A stretch of DNA of 64,000 bases from Psychrobacter arenosus (GTDB lineage: Bacteria > Pseudomonadota > Gammaproteobacteria > Pseudomonadales > Moraxellaceae), in NCBI RefSeq assembly GCF_904848165.1, contig NZ_LR884459.1, forward strand, positions 2,852,001 to 2,916,000, written 5' to 3'. The stretch's first letter is position 1; every line of letters starts with the position of its first letter. Below the pieces are notes generated by a model. That model was not told the origin of the DNA. It searched no databases and saw nothing but the letters and a program-made list of their open reading frames with translations. This document shows positions 36,700 to 44,532 of the stretch, in pieces. The position numbers and the translations under genes were made by a program.

Positions 36700-36769
36700 G
36701 TAGGCTGTGGCTTTAGCCCAGCTTATTGGATAACCCTTATAAGGTTGCTGGGCTAAAGCACCAGCCTAC
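36700..36769. repeat. REP-like inverted repeat (70 bp)
   Basis: Two 23-base arms, 36700-36722 and 36747-36769, are near-perfect inverse copies (core GGCTTTAGCCCAGC / GCTGGGCTAAAGC) around a 24-base centre that itself contains AACCCTTATAAGGTT. The left arm recurs exactly, inverted, at 44160-44182. It lies 49 bp before the cyclodeaminase-like gene. The arrangement resembles REP/BIME sequences. Together with the MITE-like copy it fills most of the 309-bp gap 36510-36818. Confidence 0.7.
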
Positions 36770-36818
36770 GCCAAACACATTAAACACTTCTTATTCATAA
36801 AAATGACAAGGAAATCCC

Positions 36819-37841
36819 ATGCAAATTTTAGCCAGCAAAACCGTAAAAGACCAACTTACTATGGTCATGGCTATCGACGCCATTGAGCGCTTATTAACCC
36901 TACAAGCCGAGCATCCAGAGTGGGTAAAATGCCCTGAGCGTTTAGTAATTCCGACCTTCACTGCCAGTGATAAAAACAGTGGCTCGCACCTATCGATGCC
37001 ATCGGTATTGTTTGATGGTAAGGAAGAATTTGCCATCGTGAAGTTGGTCACGATTTGCCCGGATAACCCGAAGCGTGACTTACCTACGACGACTGCGGTG
37101 GTGACGGTCTCCAATAACGATACGGGTGAAATTCTCGCTTTTATGGATGGCGTCTATGTGACCCAAGTCCGCACGGCGGCACTATCTGGTATAGCCAGCA
37201 AATATTTAGCTAAGCCGGACAGTGAGCAAGTAGCGGTAATCGGCTGTGGTGGTATGGCGTATGAGCAGCTTAATGCGGTGCTAACCGTGTGTCCCAATAT
37301 CAAAACTGTGACGCTATGGAATAGAACCACTGAGGGCGCCAATACCTTTAAAACCAAGTTTGCTGAGCAATATCCAGAGTGGCCAGTGACGATTGAGGTT
37401 TGCGAAGACATCGCTAGCGCCGTAAAAGATGCTGATGTTATTAACTTAGCGACCCGCGCCACCGAAGGCTTGTTTGAACTAAATGACATTCAAGCCGATG
37501 CGCATATCAATGCGGTAGGAGCTTACCAGCCCGAGATGAAAGAAGTTAGCGACTCTGTGATTGAGGCTTGCTCGCACGTAATTATCGATGATGCTCCGGG
37601 TGGCCGTCATGAAGCCGGTGATTTAATCCAAGCGGACGCAGCGGAAGATTGCGACTGGACTTGGGACGATTTGACGGGTGATTTAGCTGATTTGGTCACG
37701 CAGAAAATCACCATTGACCACGATAAAAAAGGCGTCACGTTATTTAAGTCGGTCGGAGCAGCTAGCTTTGATGCGGCAGTCGCTTTGGAAGTGGCGCAAA
37801 AAGCTAAACAAGAAGGGCTGGGCGAGCGTATGGCTTTATAA
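36819..37841 (+). CDS. Ornithine cyclodeaminase/mu-crystallin family protein, probable piperideine-2-carboxylate reductase
   Basis: The 340-residue protein has the family's GVYVTQVRTAALSGIASKYLA segment and a Rossmann motif VAVIGCGGMAYEQL (about residues 138-150) for NAD(P)H. Members are ornithine cyclodeaminases or ketimine reductases that reduce cyclic imines such as piperideine-2-carboxylate and pyrroline-2-carboxylate. It directly precedes a D-amino-acid-oxidase-like gene whose product on D-lysine would cyclise to piperideine-2-carboxylate, and reduction would give L-pipecolate for AmaA. In P. putida this step uses DpkA, from a different family, so this would be a non-orthologous replacement. 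Ornithine cyclodeaminase (to proline) is the alternative. The ATG follows ACAAGGAAATCCC. Confidence 0.78.
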   Translation: MQILASKTVKDQLTMVMAIDAIERLLTLQAEHPEWVKCPERLVIPTFTASDKNSGSHLSMPSVLFDGKEEFAIVKLVTICPDNPKRDLPTTTAVVTVSNNDTGEILAFMDGVYVTQVRTAALSGIASKYLAKPDSEQVAVIGCGGMAYEQLNAVLTVCPNIKTVTLWNRTTEGANTFKTKFAEQYPEWPVTIEVCEDIASAVKDADVINLATRATEGLFELNDIQADAHINAVGAYQPEMKEVSDSVIEACSHVIIDDAPGGRHEAGDLIQADAAEDCDWTWDDLTGDLADLVTQKITIDHDKKGVTLFKSVGAASFDAAVALEVAQKAKQEGLGERMAL

Positions 37842-37928
37842 AGCCTAACAGGGAACTAGTCTTATAGATATTCGGCAGAATAGGTCCCTTAAAGGATTAG
37901 TGTCAGCTAATAATTTGCGAGTATAAAC

Positions 37929-39176
37929 ATGCGCTATGACGTGATTGTAATTGGGGCAGGGATAGTAGGCACGTCTATAGCCTGGCATCTGCAAAAAAGC
38001 CATGCTCAAGTGCTTTTGTTAGACAGCGAACCACCTGGAGAAGCAACGTCCTATGGCAATGCCGGTATTATCACCAGAGAGGCGGTGACGACTAAACCGT
38101 TTCCTAGAAGCTTTAAAGAATTGGCTAGGGTAATGCCGAATACCAGCACGGACATTCGCTATCGGTGGTCTGCGCTCTACGGTATGCACCAACCTCTATT
38201 CCAGTATTGGCAAAATTCTAGCCCCAAAAATCTTGCCGCCATTGATGCAGAGTGGGCGACGCTCATTGAACATTGTACTGCTGAGCATGAGCCTATGATT
38301 AAGGCGTCGGGCGCTGAGAAGCTAGTGAGTAAAATAGGTTGGCTTGAGCTGCATCGTAACTCAGATAGCTTTGAGGCCTCCATTGAGAAAGCTATAAAAG
38401 CGGCATATAAAGGCGTAGATTATCAAGTGCTATCGCCAGCAGAATTACAAGAGTTAGAGCCTAATGTGGACTTTACCGACTATGTCGGCGGCATACATTG
38501 GCAAAACTCTTGGCAGGTAAAAAATCCTGGCGCTCTGGTCAAAGCCTACGCTAAAAACTTCGAGGCAATGGCAGGCTCCATAAAGCAATCCACCGTAACA
38601 AGTATTCTGCAAACCGAAGCAGGCTGGCAGGTGGTTAGCGATAGCGAAACCTACTTGGCTCAGAATTTAGTGATTGCTGCGGGTCCTTGGTCAGCGGATC
38701 TTATTAAGCAGTTGGGTTATAAAATCCCTCTATTTCCTATGCGCGGCTATCATCAGCATTTTAAAATGACCGATGAAAATGTATTTGCTCACAGCTTATA
38801 TGATGCGGAAAAAGGCTTTGTGATGGGCGCTATGGAGCAAGGTATCCGAGTTACCACTGGCGCAGAAATGGCCAATTTAGCCGCGCCAAAAAACTTTGCT
38901 CAGTTAGAAGCCGTGCTAAGTTTTGCTAAAAAAGTACTGCCGCTTAAGGACGCCGTGGAGCCTGAAGCGTGGTGTGGGACTAGACCATGCTTGCCGGATA
39001 TGAAGCCCATTATTGGACCGGCATCACAACACGATAATTTGTGGTTAGCCTTTGGTCATGCTCATCAGGGTTTGACTTTAGGCCCTGTGACAGGGCGTCT
39101 TATTGTAGAGATGATTCAGGGTAAGCCGTTGTTTGTCGATGCCCAGCCTTTTAGTATGCAGCGCTTCGAATCGTAA
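37929..39176 (+). CDS. FAD-dependent D-amino-acid dehydrogenase/oxidase (DadA/AmaD-like)
   Basis: This 415-residue DAO-family flavoprotein starts with the FAD-binding motif VIVIGAGIVGTSIAWHLQ and has EATSYGNAGIITRE, and near the end CGTRPCLPDMKPIIG and GHAHQGLTLGPVTGRLI, as in DadA. It deaminates a D-amino acid to the 2-oxo acid. As the last plus-strand gene of the lysine-catabolic block, D-lysine is the likely substrate, as proposed for AmaD in P. putida; D-alanine or other D-amino acids cannot be excluded. It is 87 bp after the cyclodeaminase-like gene and is followed within 5 bp by a strong terminator. Confidence 0.82.
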   Translation: MRYDVIVIGAGIVGTSIAWHLQKSHAQVLLLDSEPPGEATSYGNAGIITREAVTTKPFPRSFKELARVMPNTSTDIRYRWSALYGMHQPLFQYWQNSSPKNLAAIDAEWATLIEHCTAEHEPMIKASGAEKLVSKIGWLELHRNSDSFEASIEKAIKAAYKGVDYQVLSPAELQELEPNVDFTDYVGGIHWQNSWQVKNPGALVKAYAKNFEAMAGSIKQSTVTSILQTEAGWQVVSDSETYLAQNLVIAAGPWSADLIKQLGYKIPLFPMRGYHQHFKMTDENVFAHSLYDAEKGFVMGAMEQGIRVTTGAEMANLAAPKNFAQLEAVLSFAKKVLPLKDAVEPEAWCGTRPCLPDMKPIIGPASQHDNLWLAFGHAHQGLTLGPVTGRLIVEMIQGKPLFVDAQPFSMQRFES

Positions 39177-39180
39177 TCAA

Positions 39181-39215
39181 AAAAAGCCAGCGCTCTATTG
39201 GAGTACTGGCTTTTT
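39181..39215. terminator. Bidirectional intrinsic terminator
   Basis: A 10-bp perfect stem, AAAAAGCCAG (39181-39190) with CTGGCTTTTT (39206-39215), is flanked by an A-run on the left and a T-run on the right. It separates the convergent D-amino-acid dehydrogenase and hemerythrin-like genes and can stop both. Confidence 0.9.
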
Positions 39216-39260
39216 ATTGTAGGTAGATAAGTCTTTAACGTCGCTTGTTAACATTGCTTA

Positions 39261-39725
39261 TTAACGGCCTTCTGCCGGACGTTTAACATTGTCCGCACTG
39301 GCAGTATAAATATCATCGAGCTCGTCGGTAGAAAGGTATTTCTCAGCGGTGGGGAACAGCTCACGCTCTTCAAAACGCACATGATTGTATAAGGCAGTCG
39401 CCAGCTTTCTAACTTGTTCAGCCGTTGGACTCGCACCATCTTTTAAGTGGCTAAGCTGCTCTAGCTCTAGATGTTGCTCTTCGAGTTTTTGCAGGGCGCT
39501 AGCGACTTCTGGCTCGGACTCGCGGTACGGGGCGAGGGCAGTCAATAAAACATCATCTTCAACCTGAAAATGCTGGGTCATGTCTTTATTAATATAATCA
39601 GTTAGACCCTGCCAGTGCTCGCGGATTTGCTCAGCGTCTTCTGGGCACTCACGAGCATGACGAGACACATGGAGACCATAGTGATGCTCGCGCGATAGGG
39701 GTTGTAATTGCTTGGCACGTTTCAT
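39261..39725 (-). CDS. Hemerythrin-like HHE cation-binding domain protein
   Basis: The 154-residue protein consists of one hemerythrin/HHE four-helix bundle. Candidate iron ligands are REHHYGLHVSRHA near the N-terminus, HFQVEDDVLL in the middle, EEQHLELEQL, and HVRFEERELFP near residue 132. Such proteins bind a di-iron site and sense or carry O2 or nitric oxide, or help repair iron centres. It follows moaE by 42 bp on the same strand, at the end of the nitrate/molybdopterin gene series, which suggests a link to anaerobic or nitrosative conditions. An AAGAGGG site precedes the ATG. The precise role is unknown. Confidence 0.85.
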   Translation of the reverse strand: MKRAKQLQPLSREHHYGLHVSRHARECPEDAEQIREHWQGLTDYINKDMTQHFQVEDDVLLTALAPYRESEPEVASALQKLEEQHLELEQLSHLKDGASPTAEQVRKLATALYNHVRFEERELFPTAEKYLSTDELDDIYTASADNVKRPAEGR

Positions 39726-39767
39726 AAAAATCCCTCTTATAAGTGTTAGCCAGTTACCTTTATTTAT

Positions 39768-40322
39768 CTAACCATTATTGCTGAGCCATTTAGACGACTC
39801 ATGCTCATAGTATTCTTGCTTCCAGACCGGAATCTCAGCTTTGATGGTATCCAAAATCCAGCGGCATGCATCAAAAGCGGGATAACGGTGCGCTGAGACC
39901 ACGCCAATCCAAACCGCCATATCGCCAATATCTAAAGCGCCAATACGATGAATAGCTACCGCATGAGTAATTTCAAAACGGCGTTTGGCCTCTGCGATGA
40001 TTTCACGACCTTGATTAATCGCTAGATTCTCATAGCCGTAATACGTTAAGCGCTCGACTTCGCTAGCATTATTATGATTGCGCACCCAACCTTCAAAGGT
40101 GGCTAAAGCGCCGCAACTGTCATCCCGTAGCGCCTGCTTGAGACGCTGCTCATCGATAGCTACATCCAATAAGGCAAAACCGTCTTGTATCGCAATAGCA
40201 TAGGCATCATCGGCACTGCGTTGAATCTGCATGGAGCGACCGTGAACATTATTAGTTTCACCATCATTGATGCCACCATTATCTAGGCCTGAGGTGGCTT
40301 GCGCGTTGGCTGCTGAAGTCAT
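39768..40322 (-). CDS. moaE: Molybdopterin synthase catalytic subunit
   Basis: MoaE, with MoaD, transfers sulfur to precursor Z (cyclic pyranopterin monophosphate) to make molybdopterin. The 184-residue product has the family features GALATFEGWVRNHN, the YYGYENLA segment, HRIGALDIGDMAVWIGVVSAHR, and the catalytic-lysine region IKAEIPVWKQEYY. An N-terminal tail of about 35 unconserved residues precedes the MoaE fold, so an internal start is conceivable. It is the last moa gene of the series moeA-moaA-moaB-mobA-moaC-moaD-moaE. Confidence 0.93.
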   Translation of the reverse strand: MTSAANAQATSGLDNGGINDGETNNVHGRSMQIQRSADDAYAIAIQDGFALLDVAIDEQRLKQALRDDSCGALATFEGWVRNHNNASEVERLTYYGYENLAINQGREIIAEAKRRFEITHAVAIHRIGALDIGDMAVWIGVVSAHRYPAFDACRWILDTIKAEIPVWKQEYYEHESSKWLSNNG

Positions 40323-40415
40323 ACGGTATCCGTTATTTTATTAAGGCGACTGTTATGCGCTTGGCTTTAAAAATGGTTGGCTTTAACACAATAAAGCTTT
40401 ACTCAACCCAGTGGG

Positions 40416-40664
40416 CTAACCGCCTGCAACGGGGGGAATAAACGCCACATTGTCACCATCGCACAATCGTACTTCCCAATTGGCAAAGTTTTCATTTAAG
40501 GCGACCCGCAGTTGTGATTGTGGTCGGCTAAAATTATGCTTTTCATTCAGCTGAGCAAAAAGTTCTGGCAGCGTGATAGGTGGCGTTACCGTGACCGTCT
40601 CTTGATCACAACCAGCTTCATCCGCCAAACTGGCAAAATATAAAATGTTTAGGGTCATCGTCAT
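40416..40664 (-). CDS. moaD: Molybdopterin synthase sulfur-carrier subunit
   Basis: MoaD is a small ubiquitin-like protein whose C-terminal Gly-Gly is thiocarboxylated and supplies sulfur to MoaE. The C-terminus FIPPVAGG is intact. I placed the start at 40664 because AAGGA lies 7 bases upstream; this gives 82 residues, normal for MoaD. An upstream in-frame start at 40700 adds 12 unconserved residues. No moeB (MoaD adenylyltransferase) was found in the window, so activation must come from elsewhere. Confidence 0.92.
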   Translation of the reverse strand: MTMTLNILYFASLADEAGCDQETVTVTPPITLPELFAQLNEKHNFSRPQSQLRVALNENFANWEVRLCDGDNVAFIPPVAGG

Positions 40665-40767
40665 TGTTAAGTCCTTTTGCGCAGTCATGGCGCAATACAA
40701 TATTTAATACTATTCGGTTTAAAAGAGTGCTTTAAGCCGTATAGATAAATTCAAATTATTATGGTTC

Positions 40768-40846
40768 GTGCAACTGGTGAAAATTTTTATGGCGGGTTGT
40801 ATGCTTATAGCTTTCAAAGGCTGCAAAAAATTTCCCCCAGTCGCAC
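40768..40846 (+). repeat. Dispersed MITE-like repeat, copy 2 (79 bp)
   Basis: This copy begins GTGCAACTGGTGAAAATTTT and ends with the imperfect inverse AAATTTCCCCCAGTCGCAC. The interior matches the inverted copy at 62462-62553 through words such as GGTTGTATGC and CTGCAAAAAATTTC. It sits between moaD and moaC, ending 11 bp from the moaC stop, and may form a transcript hairpin there. Confidence 0.7.
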
Positions 40847-40856
40847 TATAACGATT

Positions 40857-41414
40857 TTAAATAAAACCGACTACAGCGTCTGTATGTTGATAATCTGATT
40901 TGCCACCAGTTTTGGTAACCAAGCGAATATCTTCAATCACAATATCGTGTGATAACGCTTTGGTCATGTCATATAAGGTCAGGCAAGCGACGCTAACAGC
41001 GGTCAATGCTTCCATTTCCACCCCCGTTTTATGAGTGACTTTCACATTAGCAATGACGGTAATGGCGGCTAACTCATCGTTATAAGTGAAGCTTAGGCCA
41101 ATCTTATCGAGTGGTAGCGGATGGCATAATGGGATTAAATCGTGAGTGCGTTTTGCCGCCATGATACCGGCAATATGAGCGGTCTGAATAATACTGCCCT
41201 TTTTAGTCATGCCATCAACCGCTTTGATTTCCTTATAAATATCTTTAGGAAAGCGGACGCGACCCGTAGCATAAGCTTCTCGAGTCGTGGCAGTCTTACC
41301 GCTAACATCGACCATATGAATATCGCCGTCGCTGTCTAAATGCGATAATGATTTTGCGGTTTTTGGGGCAGAGTCAGTCATGGTATCAGGGTCAGTAGTC
41401 ATAGGTGAGGTCAT
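40857..41414 (-). CDS. moaC: Cyclic pyranopterin monophosphate synthase
   Basis: MoaC converts the MoaA product 3',8-cyclo-GTP to cyclic pyranopterin monophosphate. The 185-residue protein shows the MoaC core: MVDVSGKTATTREAYATG, the active-site segment HDLIPLCHPLPLDKIGLSF, THKTGVEMEALTAVSVACLTLYDM and LVTKTGGKSDY. About 20-25 extra N-terminal residues (rich in Met, Thr and Asp) precede the usual start, and an internal ATG could be the true one. It lies 45 bp after mobA and before moaD, within the minus-strand cofactor cluster. Confidence 0.94.
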   Translation of the reverse strand: MTSPMTTDPDTMTDSAPKTAKSLSHLDSDGDIHMVDVSGKTATTREAYATGRVRFPKDIYKEIKAVDGMTKKGSIIQTAHIAGIMAAKRTHDLIPLCHPLPLDKIGLSFTYNDELAAITVIANVKVTHKTGVEMEALTAVSVACLTLYDMTKALSHDIVIEDIRLVTKTGGKSDYQHTDAVVGFI

Positions 41415-41459
41415 AGTTAATAGTTATCAGAAATGCTGAGAATAATAGAGTCGCCACGG

Positions 41460-42209
41460 TTAAATTGACGCTGGCCATAACTGAGCACAAGCCCGTTTAA
41501 AATCATCTGGCGTATTTAAATTGGTCAGCTGAAGCCACTCGTTAGGCAACAAAACAGGCTGTGCAATCGGCTTAATAAACTCAATGACGCGGCGCTGACC
41601 GCTATCTAAATAAGTGCATAAATTAGCCGCAAGCTCTAACCGATATAACGCTAACAAGGGGTAAGGGTAAGCATCATCCGTTAGACAAACCACTGAATTA
41701 TTGGCGATGGTAGCGTTCGTTTCAGTTTCCGTTGCAATTTTAGTTTTAACGCTATTTGAATCGCAGTAGGGCGATAATGCCTGCCAAAGCTCAGGAGCAG
41801 TAATTAAACTGTCGCAACTGACTACCATTAAGTAAGATGAGTCTTCAACATCCACTAACGCTTGCATTGCCCCCGCTATTGCAGCTAAAGCCCCTGCGGT
41901 TTCCGTACTGCCTTCTATAATGACAGGTCGATAATCTTCTATATGCAATAAGGGGATAGCCTTAGCGGTGAGTTGTTCTAATAGAGTTTCTGCAACCGTA
42001 AAGCCGCGCTCATTATCGGCAATAATAATAGGCACGCTCAGTTGGCTGGCATGGCGCACATGGTAATCAAGCAGGCGCTCATGCGACGGTAAGCTCAGCT
42101 GCGCTTTAGGAAAACCCATCCGCCGGGATTGACCGCCGGCTAAAATGACGACTCCTGCCAAGTTTGCGGTGGTGTGCGGTATTTGCGCCGTATCCGCCTT
42201 TTGCGTCAT
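41460..42209 (-). CDS. mobA: Molybdenum cofactor guanylyltransferase
   Basis: MobA adds GMP to molybdopterin, making the bis-MGD form needed by NarG. The 249-residue protein has the nucleotide-binding loop VVILAGGQSRRMGFPKAQL near residue 20, and MVVSCDSLITAPELW corresponding to the metal-binding aspartate region. A somewhat variable Thr/Asn-rich segment occurs near residues 165-180. Its place between moaB and moaC and the nearby narG support MobA rather than the cytidylyl-specific MocA (found at 13450-14160). Confidence 0.88.
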   Translation of the reverse strand: MTQKADTAQIPHTTANLAGVVILAGGQSRRMGFPKAQLSLPSHERLLDYHVRHASQLSVPIIIADNERGFTVAETLLEQLTAKAIPLLHIEDYRPVIIEGSTETAGALAAIAGAMQALVDVEDSSYLMVVSCDSLITAPELWQALSPYCDSNSVKTKIATETETNATIANNSVVCLTDDAYPYPLLALYRLELAANLCTYLDSGQRRVIEFIKPIAQPVLLPNEWLQLTNLNTPDDFKRACAQLWPASI

Positions 42210-42269
42210 AGTGGTCCTAGTCGTTGCTAATTTATCCTGAACCCAGTTTTATTTATGCTAAGCGTATTA

Positions 42270-42797
42270 TCAATGACCTGGGTTAGTATGCATAAAATGT
42301 GGCACAAAGTTACACGGACGGGTGCGGCTATCGAGTTGGTCTTTAAGGATATCTTCCCAACCCGTACGGCAAGCACCGGAAGAGCCTGGCAGACAGAAAA
42401 TACCGGTGCCATTTGCCATCCCGGCTACCGCGCGCGACTGAATGGTCGACATGCCGATATCATCTTTAGAAATCAGACGGAACATCTCACCAAAGCCATC
42501 GACGGTCTTATCAAATAAGACGCTAGCCGCTTCCGGCATACTGTCGCGAACATAAAACCCTGTACCGCCTGTCGTAATCACCGCATGCACTTGGGGGTCC
42601 GCAATCCAACGGCTCAGCACGGCACGAATCTGATAGATATCATCAGTAATCAGTTCGCGGTCCGCTAAGTTATGCCCAGCAGCCGTCAATTGGTCGACCA
42701 AATATTGGCCTGAAGTATCTTCAGCTAAAGTACGGCTGTCAGAGACGGTCAAAATAGCAATGTTTAAAGGGATAAACGCCGCTGCAGGCTTAGACAT
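42270..42797 (-). CDS. moaB: Molybdenum cofactor biosynthesis protein B (MogA/MoaB family)
   Basis: MoaB/MogA proteins adenylylate molybdopterin before MoeA inserts molybdate. The 175-residue product has the family motifs LTVSDSRTLAEDTSGQYL, VITTGGTGFYVRDSMPEA (the GTG-containing molybdopterin-binding loop) and the terminal FCLPGSSGACRTGWEDIL. AAGGAA precedes its ATG. No separate mogA is present, so this gene probably does that step. Confidence 0.92.
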   Translation of the reverse strand: MSKPAAAFIPLNIAILTVSDSRTLAEDTSGQYLVDQLTAAGHNLADRELITDDIYQIRAVLSRWIADPQVHAVITTGGTGFYVRDSMPEAASVLFDKTVDGFGEMFRLISKDDIGMSTIQSRAVAGMANGTGIFCLPGSSGACRTGWEDILKDQLDSRTRPCNFVPHFMHTNPGH

Positions 42798-42891
42798 AAA
42801 ATTTCCTTAAATAGAATTCAAAATTAGAATAAAAAATAGCTGTGCGAAACTTAGATTGGTTGAACTGGCAGTAGCTTTTATAGCAAGCGTA

Positions 42892-44049
42892 CTAACCCCC
42901 AATCATAGACAGATTGTTCATCATACCGCTATCTGATTCATGCAGATGATGGTGCTCGGGTTTAATGGGCATAAAGCTCTGTAGCGTCTCGACCAAGCCG
43001 GCGACATCGTCTGTCAGCAGGTATTGGCGAATATCGTAATTGCCTTGATCAAATAAACACAGATGCACTCTACCTTGGCTGCTGACCCGTAGGCGGTTAC
43101 AGCTGTCACAGAAATGGGCAGCATACGGGGCAATCATACCAATCCGGCCAACATAATCGGGATGGCTATACTCTATCGCAGGGCCATCGGTGCTGCCGCG
43201 AACGTGGGTTTGCCAGCCGTGTTGTAGCAAATAATTGGTAATAATAGTCGATTGCGCATGTTGAGCAAAAAAGAGGTCGCTGTTATCACTGGTCTGCATA
43301 AATTCAATAAAGCGGTAAGTAATTGGGCGCTCTTTAATATACGCCATCGCCGCCATTAAATTATCAAACGCGGTCTGCTCCATTAGGATACTGTTCATTT
43401 TCAACTTGATATCCGTGGTCTCGAGCAGGGCATCCATGTCTTTTAGAAGCTGCGGTAACGTATCAAAACCGGTCATCTTATGGAAGGTCGCGGGATCAAA
43501 ACTGTCCACGCTAATATTCAACTGATTCAACCCGGCATTCTGCCAATTGGCAAGGTGCTTGCCCAATTTATAGCCATTGCTGGTCATCGCTACAGTTTCA
43601 ATACCGTCAGTCTGTTTAATCGTATCGATAATCTCAACCACATCGCGACGAATCGACGGCTCACCACCGGTAATACGCACCTTACGGGTACCGACTTGCG
43701 CAAAACCGCGAATCAAAGTCGCGATTTCACTGACGCTTAATTCATCGTCAGGACGTTTGCCTTGGTAGCCATTGGGCAGGCAGTATTCGCAGCGAAAATT
43801 ACAGAAATCGGTGATAGATAAGCGCAAATAAGTTAGACGGCGCGAAAAGCTATCCGTTAATAAAGGCGAGTCAGCAGAGTGCAACTGCACAGGATTCGCA
43901 GTCGTGTTGGGAGCAGAATGCTTGAGTGTGGCGCGCTCGCCAGTAGTGGCGGGAGCACTGGGCAATAGGGGGGCAAGAGCAGGGGACTCGTATCCAGCGG
44001 GCGGTGAATACAGCTGTGCATTACCAATGGCGCGGGCTTGATAGGTCAT
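42892..44049 (-). CDS. moaA: GTP 3',8-cyclase (radical SAM)
   Basis: MoaA starts molybdopterin synthesis by cyclising GTP with a SAM radical. The radical-SAM cluster motif CNFRCEYC is at about residues 82-89. The C-terminal cluster cysteines are in CDSCNRLRVSSQGRVHLC, which bind the second [4Fe-4S] and GTP. The C-terminus ends in Gly-Gly, conserved in MoaA and needed for activity in homologues. A Pro/Ala/Thr-rich N-terminal extension of about 65 residues precedes the conserved start and contains no other Met, so it is either real or due to a non-ATG start. A 483-bp gap separates it from moeA, suggesting a separate promoter. Confidence 0.94.
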   Translation of the reverse strand: MTYQARAIGNAQLYSPPAGYESPALAPLLPSAPATTGERATLKHSAPNTTANPVQLHSADSPLLTDSFSRRLTYLRLSITDFCNFRCEYCLPNGYQGKRPDDELSVSEIATLIRGFAQVGTRKVRITGGEPSIRRDVVEIIDTIKQTDGIETVAMTSNGYKLGKHLANWQNAGLNQLNISVDSFDPATFHKMTGFDTLPQLLKDMDALLETTDIKLKMNSILMEQTAFDNLMAAMAYIKERPITYRFIEFMQTSDNSDLFFAQHAQSTIITNYLLQHGWQTHVRGSTDGPAIEYSHPDYVGRIGMIAPYAAHFCDSCNRLRVSSQGRVHLCLFDQGNYDIRQYLLTDDVAGLVETLQSFMPIKPEHHHLHESDSGMMNNLSMIGG

Positions 44050-44532
44050 AGTTTGGTACCGGTTGTATCCTGAATCCAGGAGTCGTATTTCAAATGCTGT
44101 ACTTTTAGGCGTTGCCTCAGGTTGTCAGTAGAATGGGTCAAAATAGGTTTTACAAAATTGCTGGGCTAAAGCCACAGCCTACAGAGCTTATTGTTAAATT
44201 TAGAATAACTTATATAGCTACTAAAATTTATAAACCTAAGCTCATAGCGCTATTATGGCAAACTCACCCCAGTTAGCAATTAACCCAATTGATACTACGC
44301 TACCACTTTAGTAGTAGTGGCGTCTATAAAAGTGCTTACGCTAACCAGTGTTATATATGTTTTACGCCTTATAGAGCTGTTGTCCACTATATATAATTAC
44401 TAAGAGCATGGCTGTTGATAATTAGGGCAATTTTCCATGCAATATGTAAATAGCATCTAGTCCAATGGATCATTTATTCACAGTTATTTATTACAAGGCG
44501 TTTATGACTAGGCACTTGTTATTAGCCCTTTA
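44050..44532. other. 483-bp gap between moeA and moaA, with one REP arm
   Basis: This AT-rich gap contains no credible gene. Bases 44160-44182 are an exact inverse copy of the 36700-36722 REP arm. Close to the moaA start the RNA could form a short TCCTG/CAGGA stem. I looked for a Moco-riboswitch-like fold but could not support one by eye. The moaA promoter is expected here. Confidence 0.4.
44160..44182 (-). repeat. REP-like single arm, second copy
   Basis: All 23 bases are the exact reverse complement of the left arm at 36700-36722 (core GCTGGGCTAAAGCC). It is a solitary arm lying 111 bp upstream of moaA. A match of this length is not expected by chance in 64 kb. Confidence 0.75.

Noticed and set aside
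44050..44110. Possible molybdenum-cofactor riboswitch upstream of moaA
   Set aside because: Only a short TCCTG/CAGGA stem is visible; I could not find the multi-stem fold of the known Moco RNA motif by eye.
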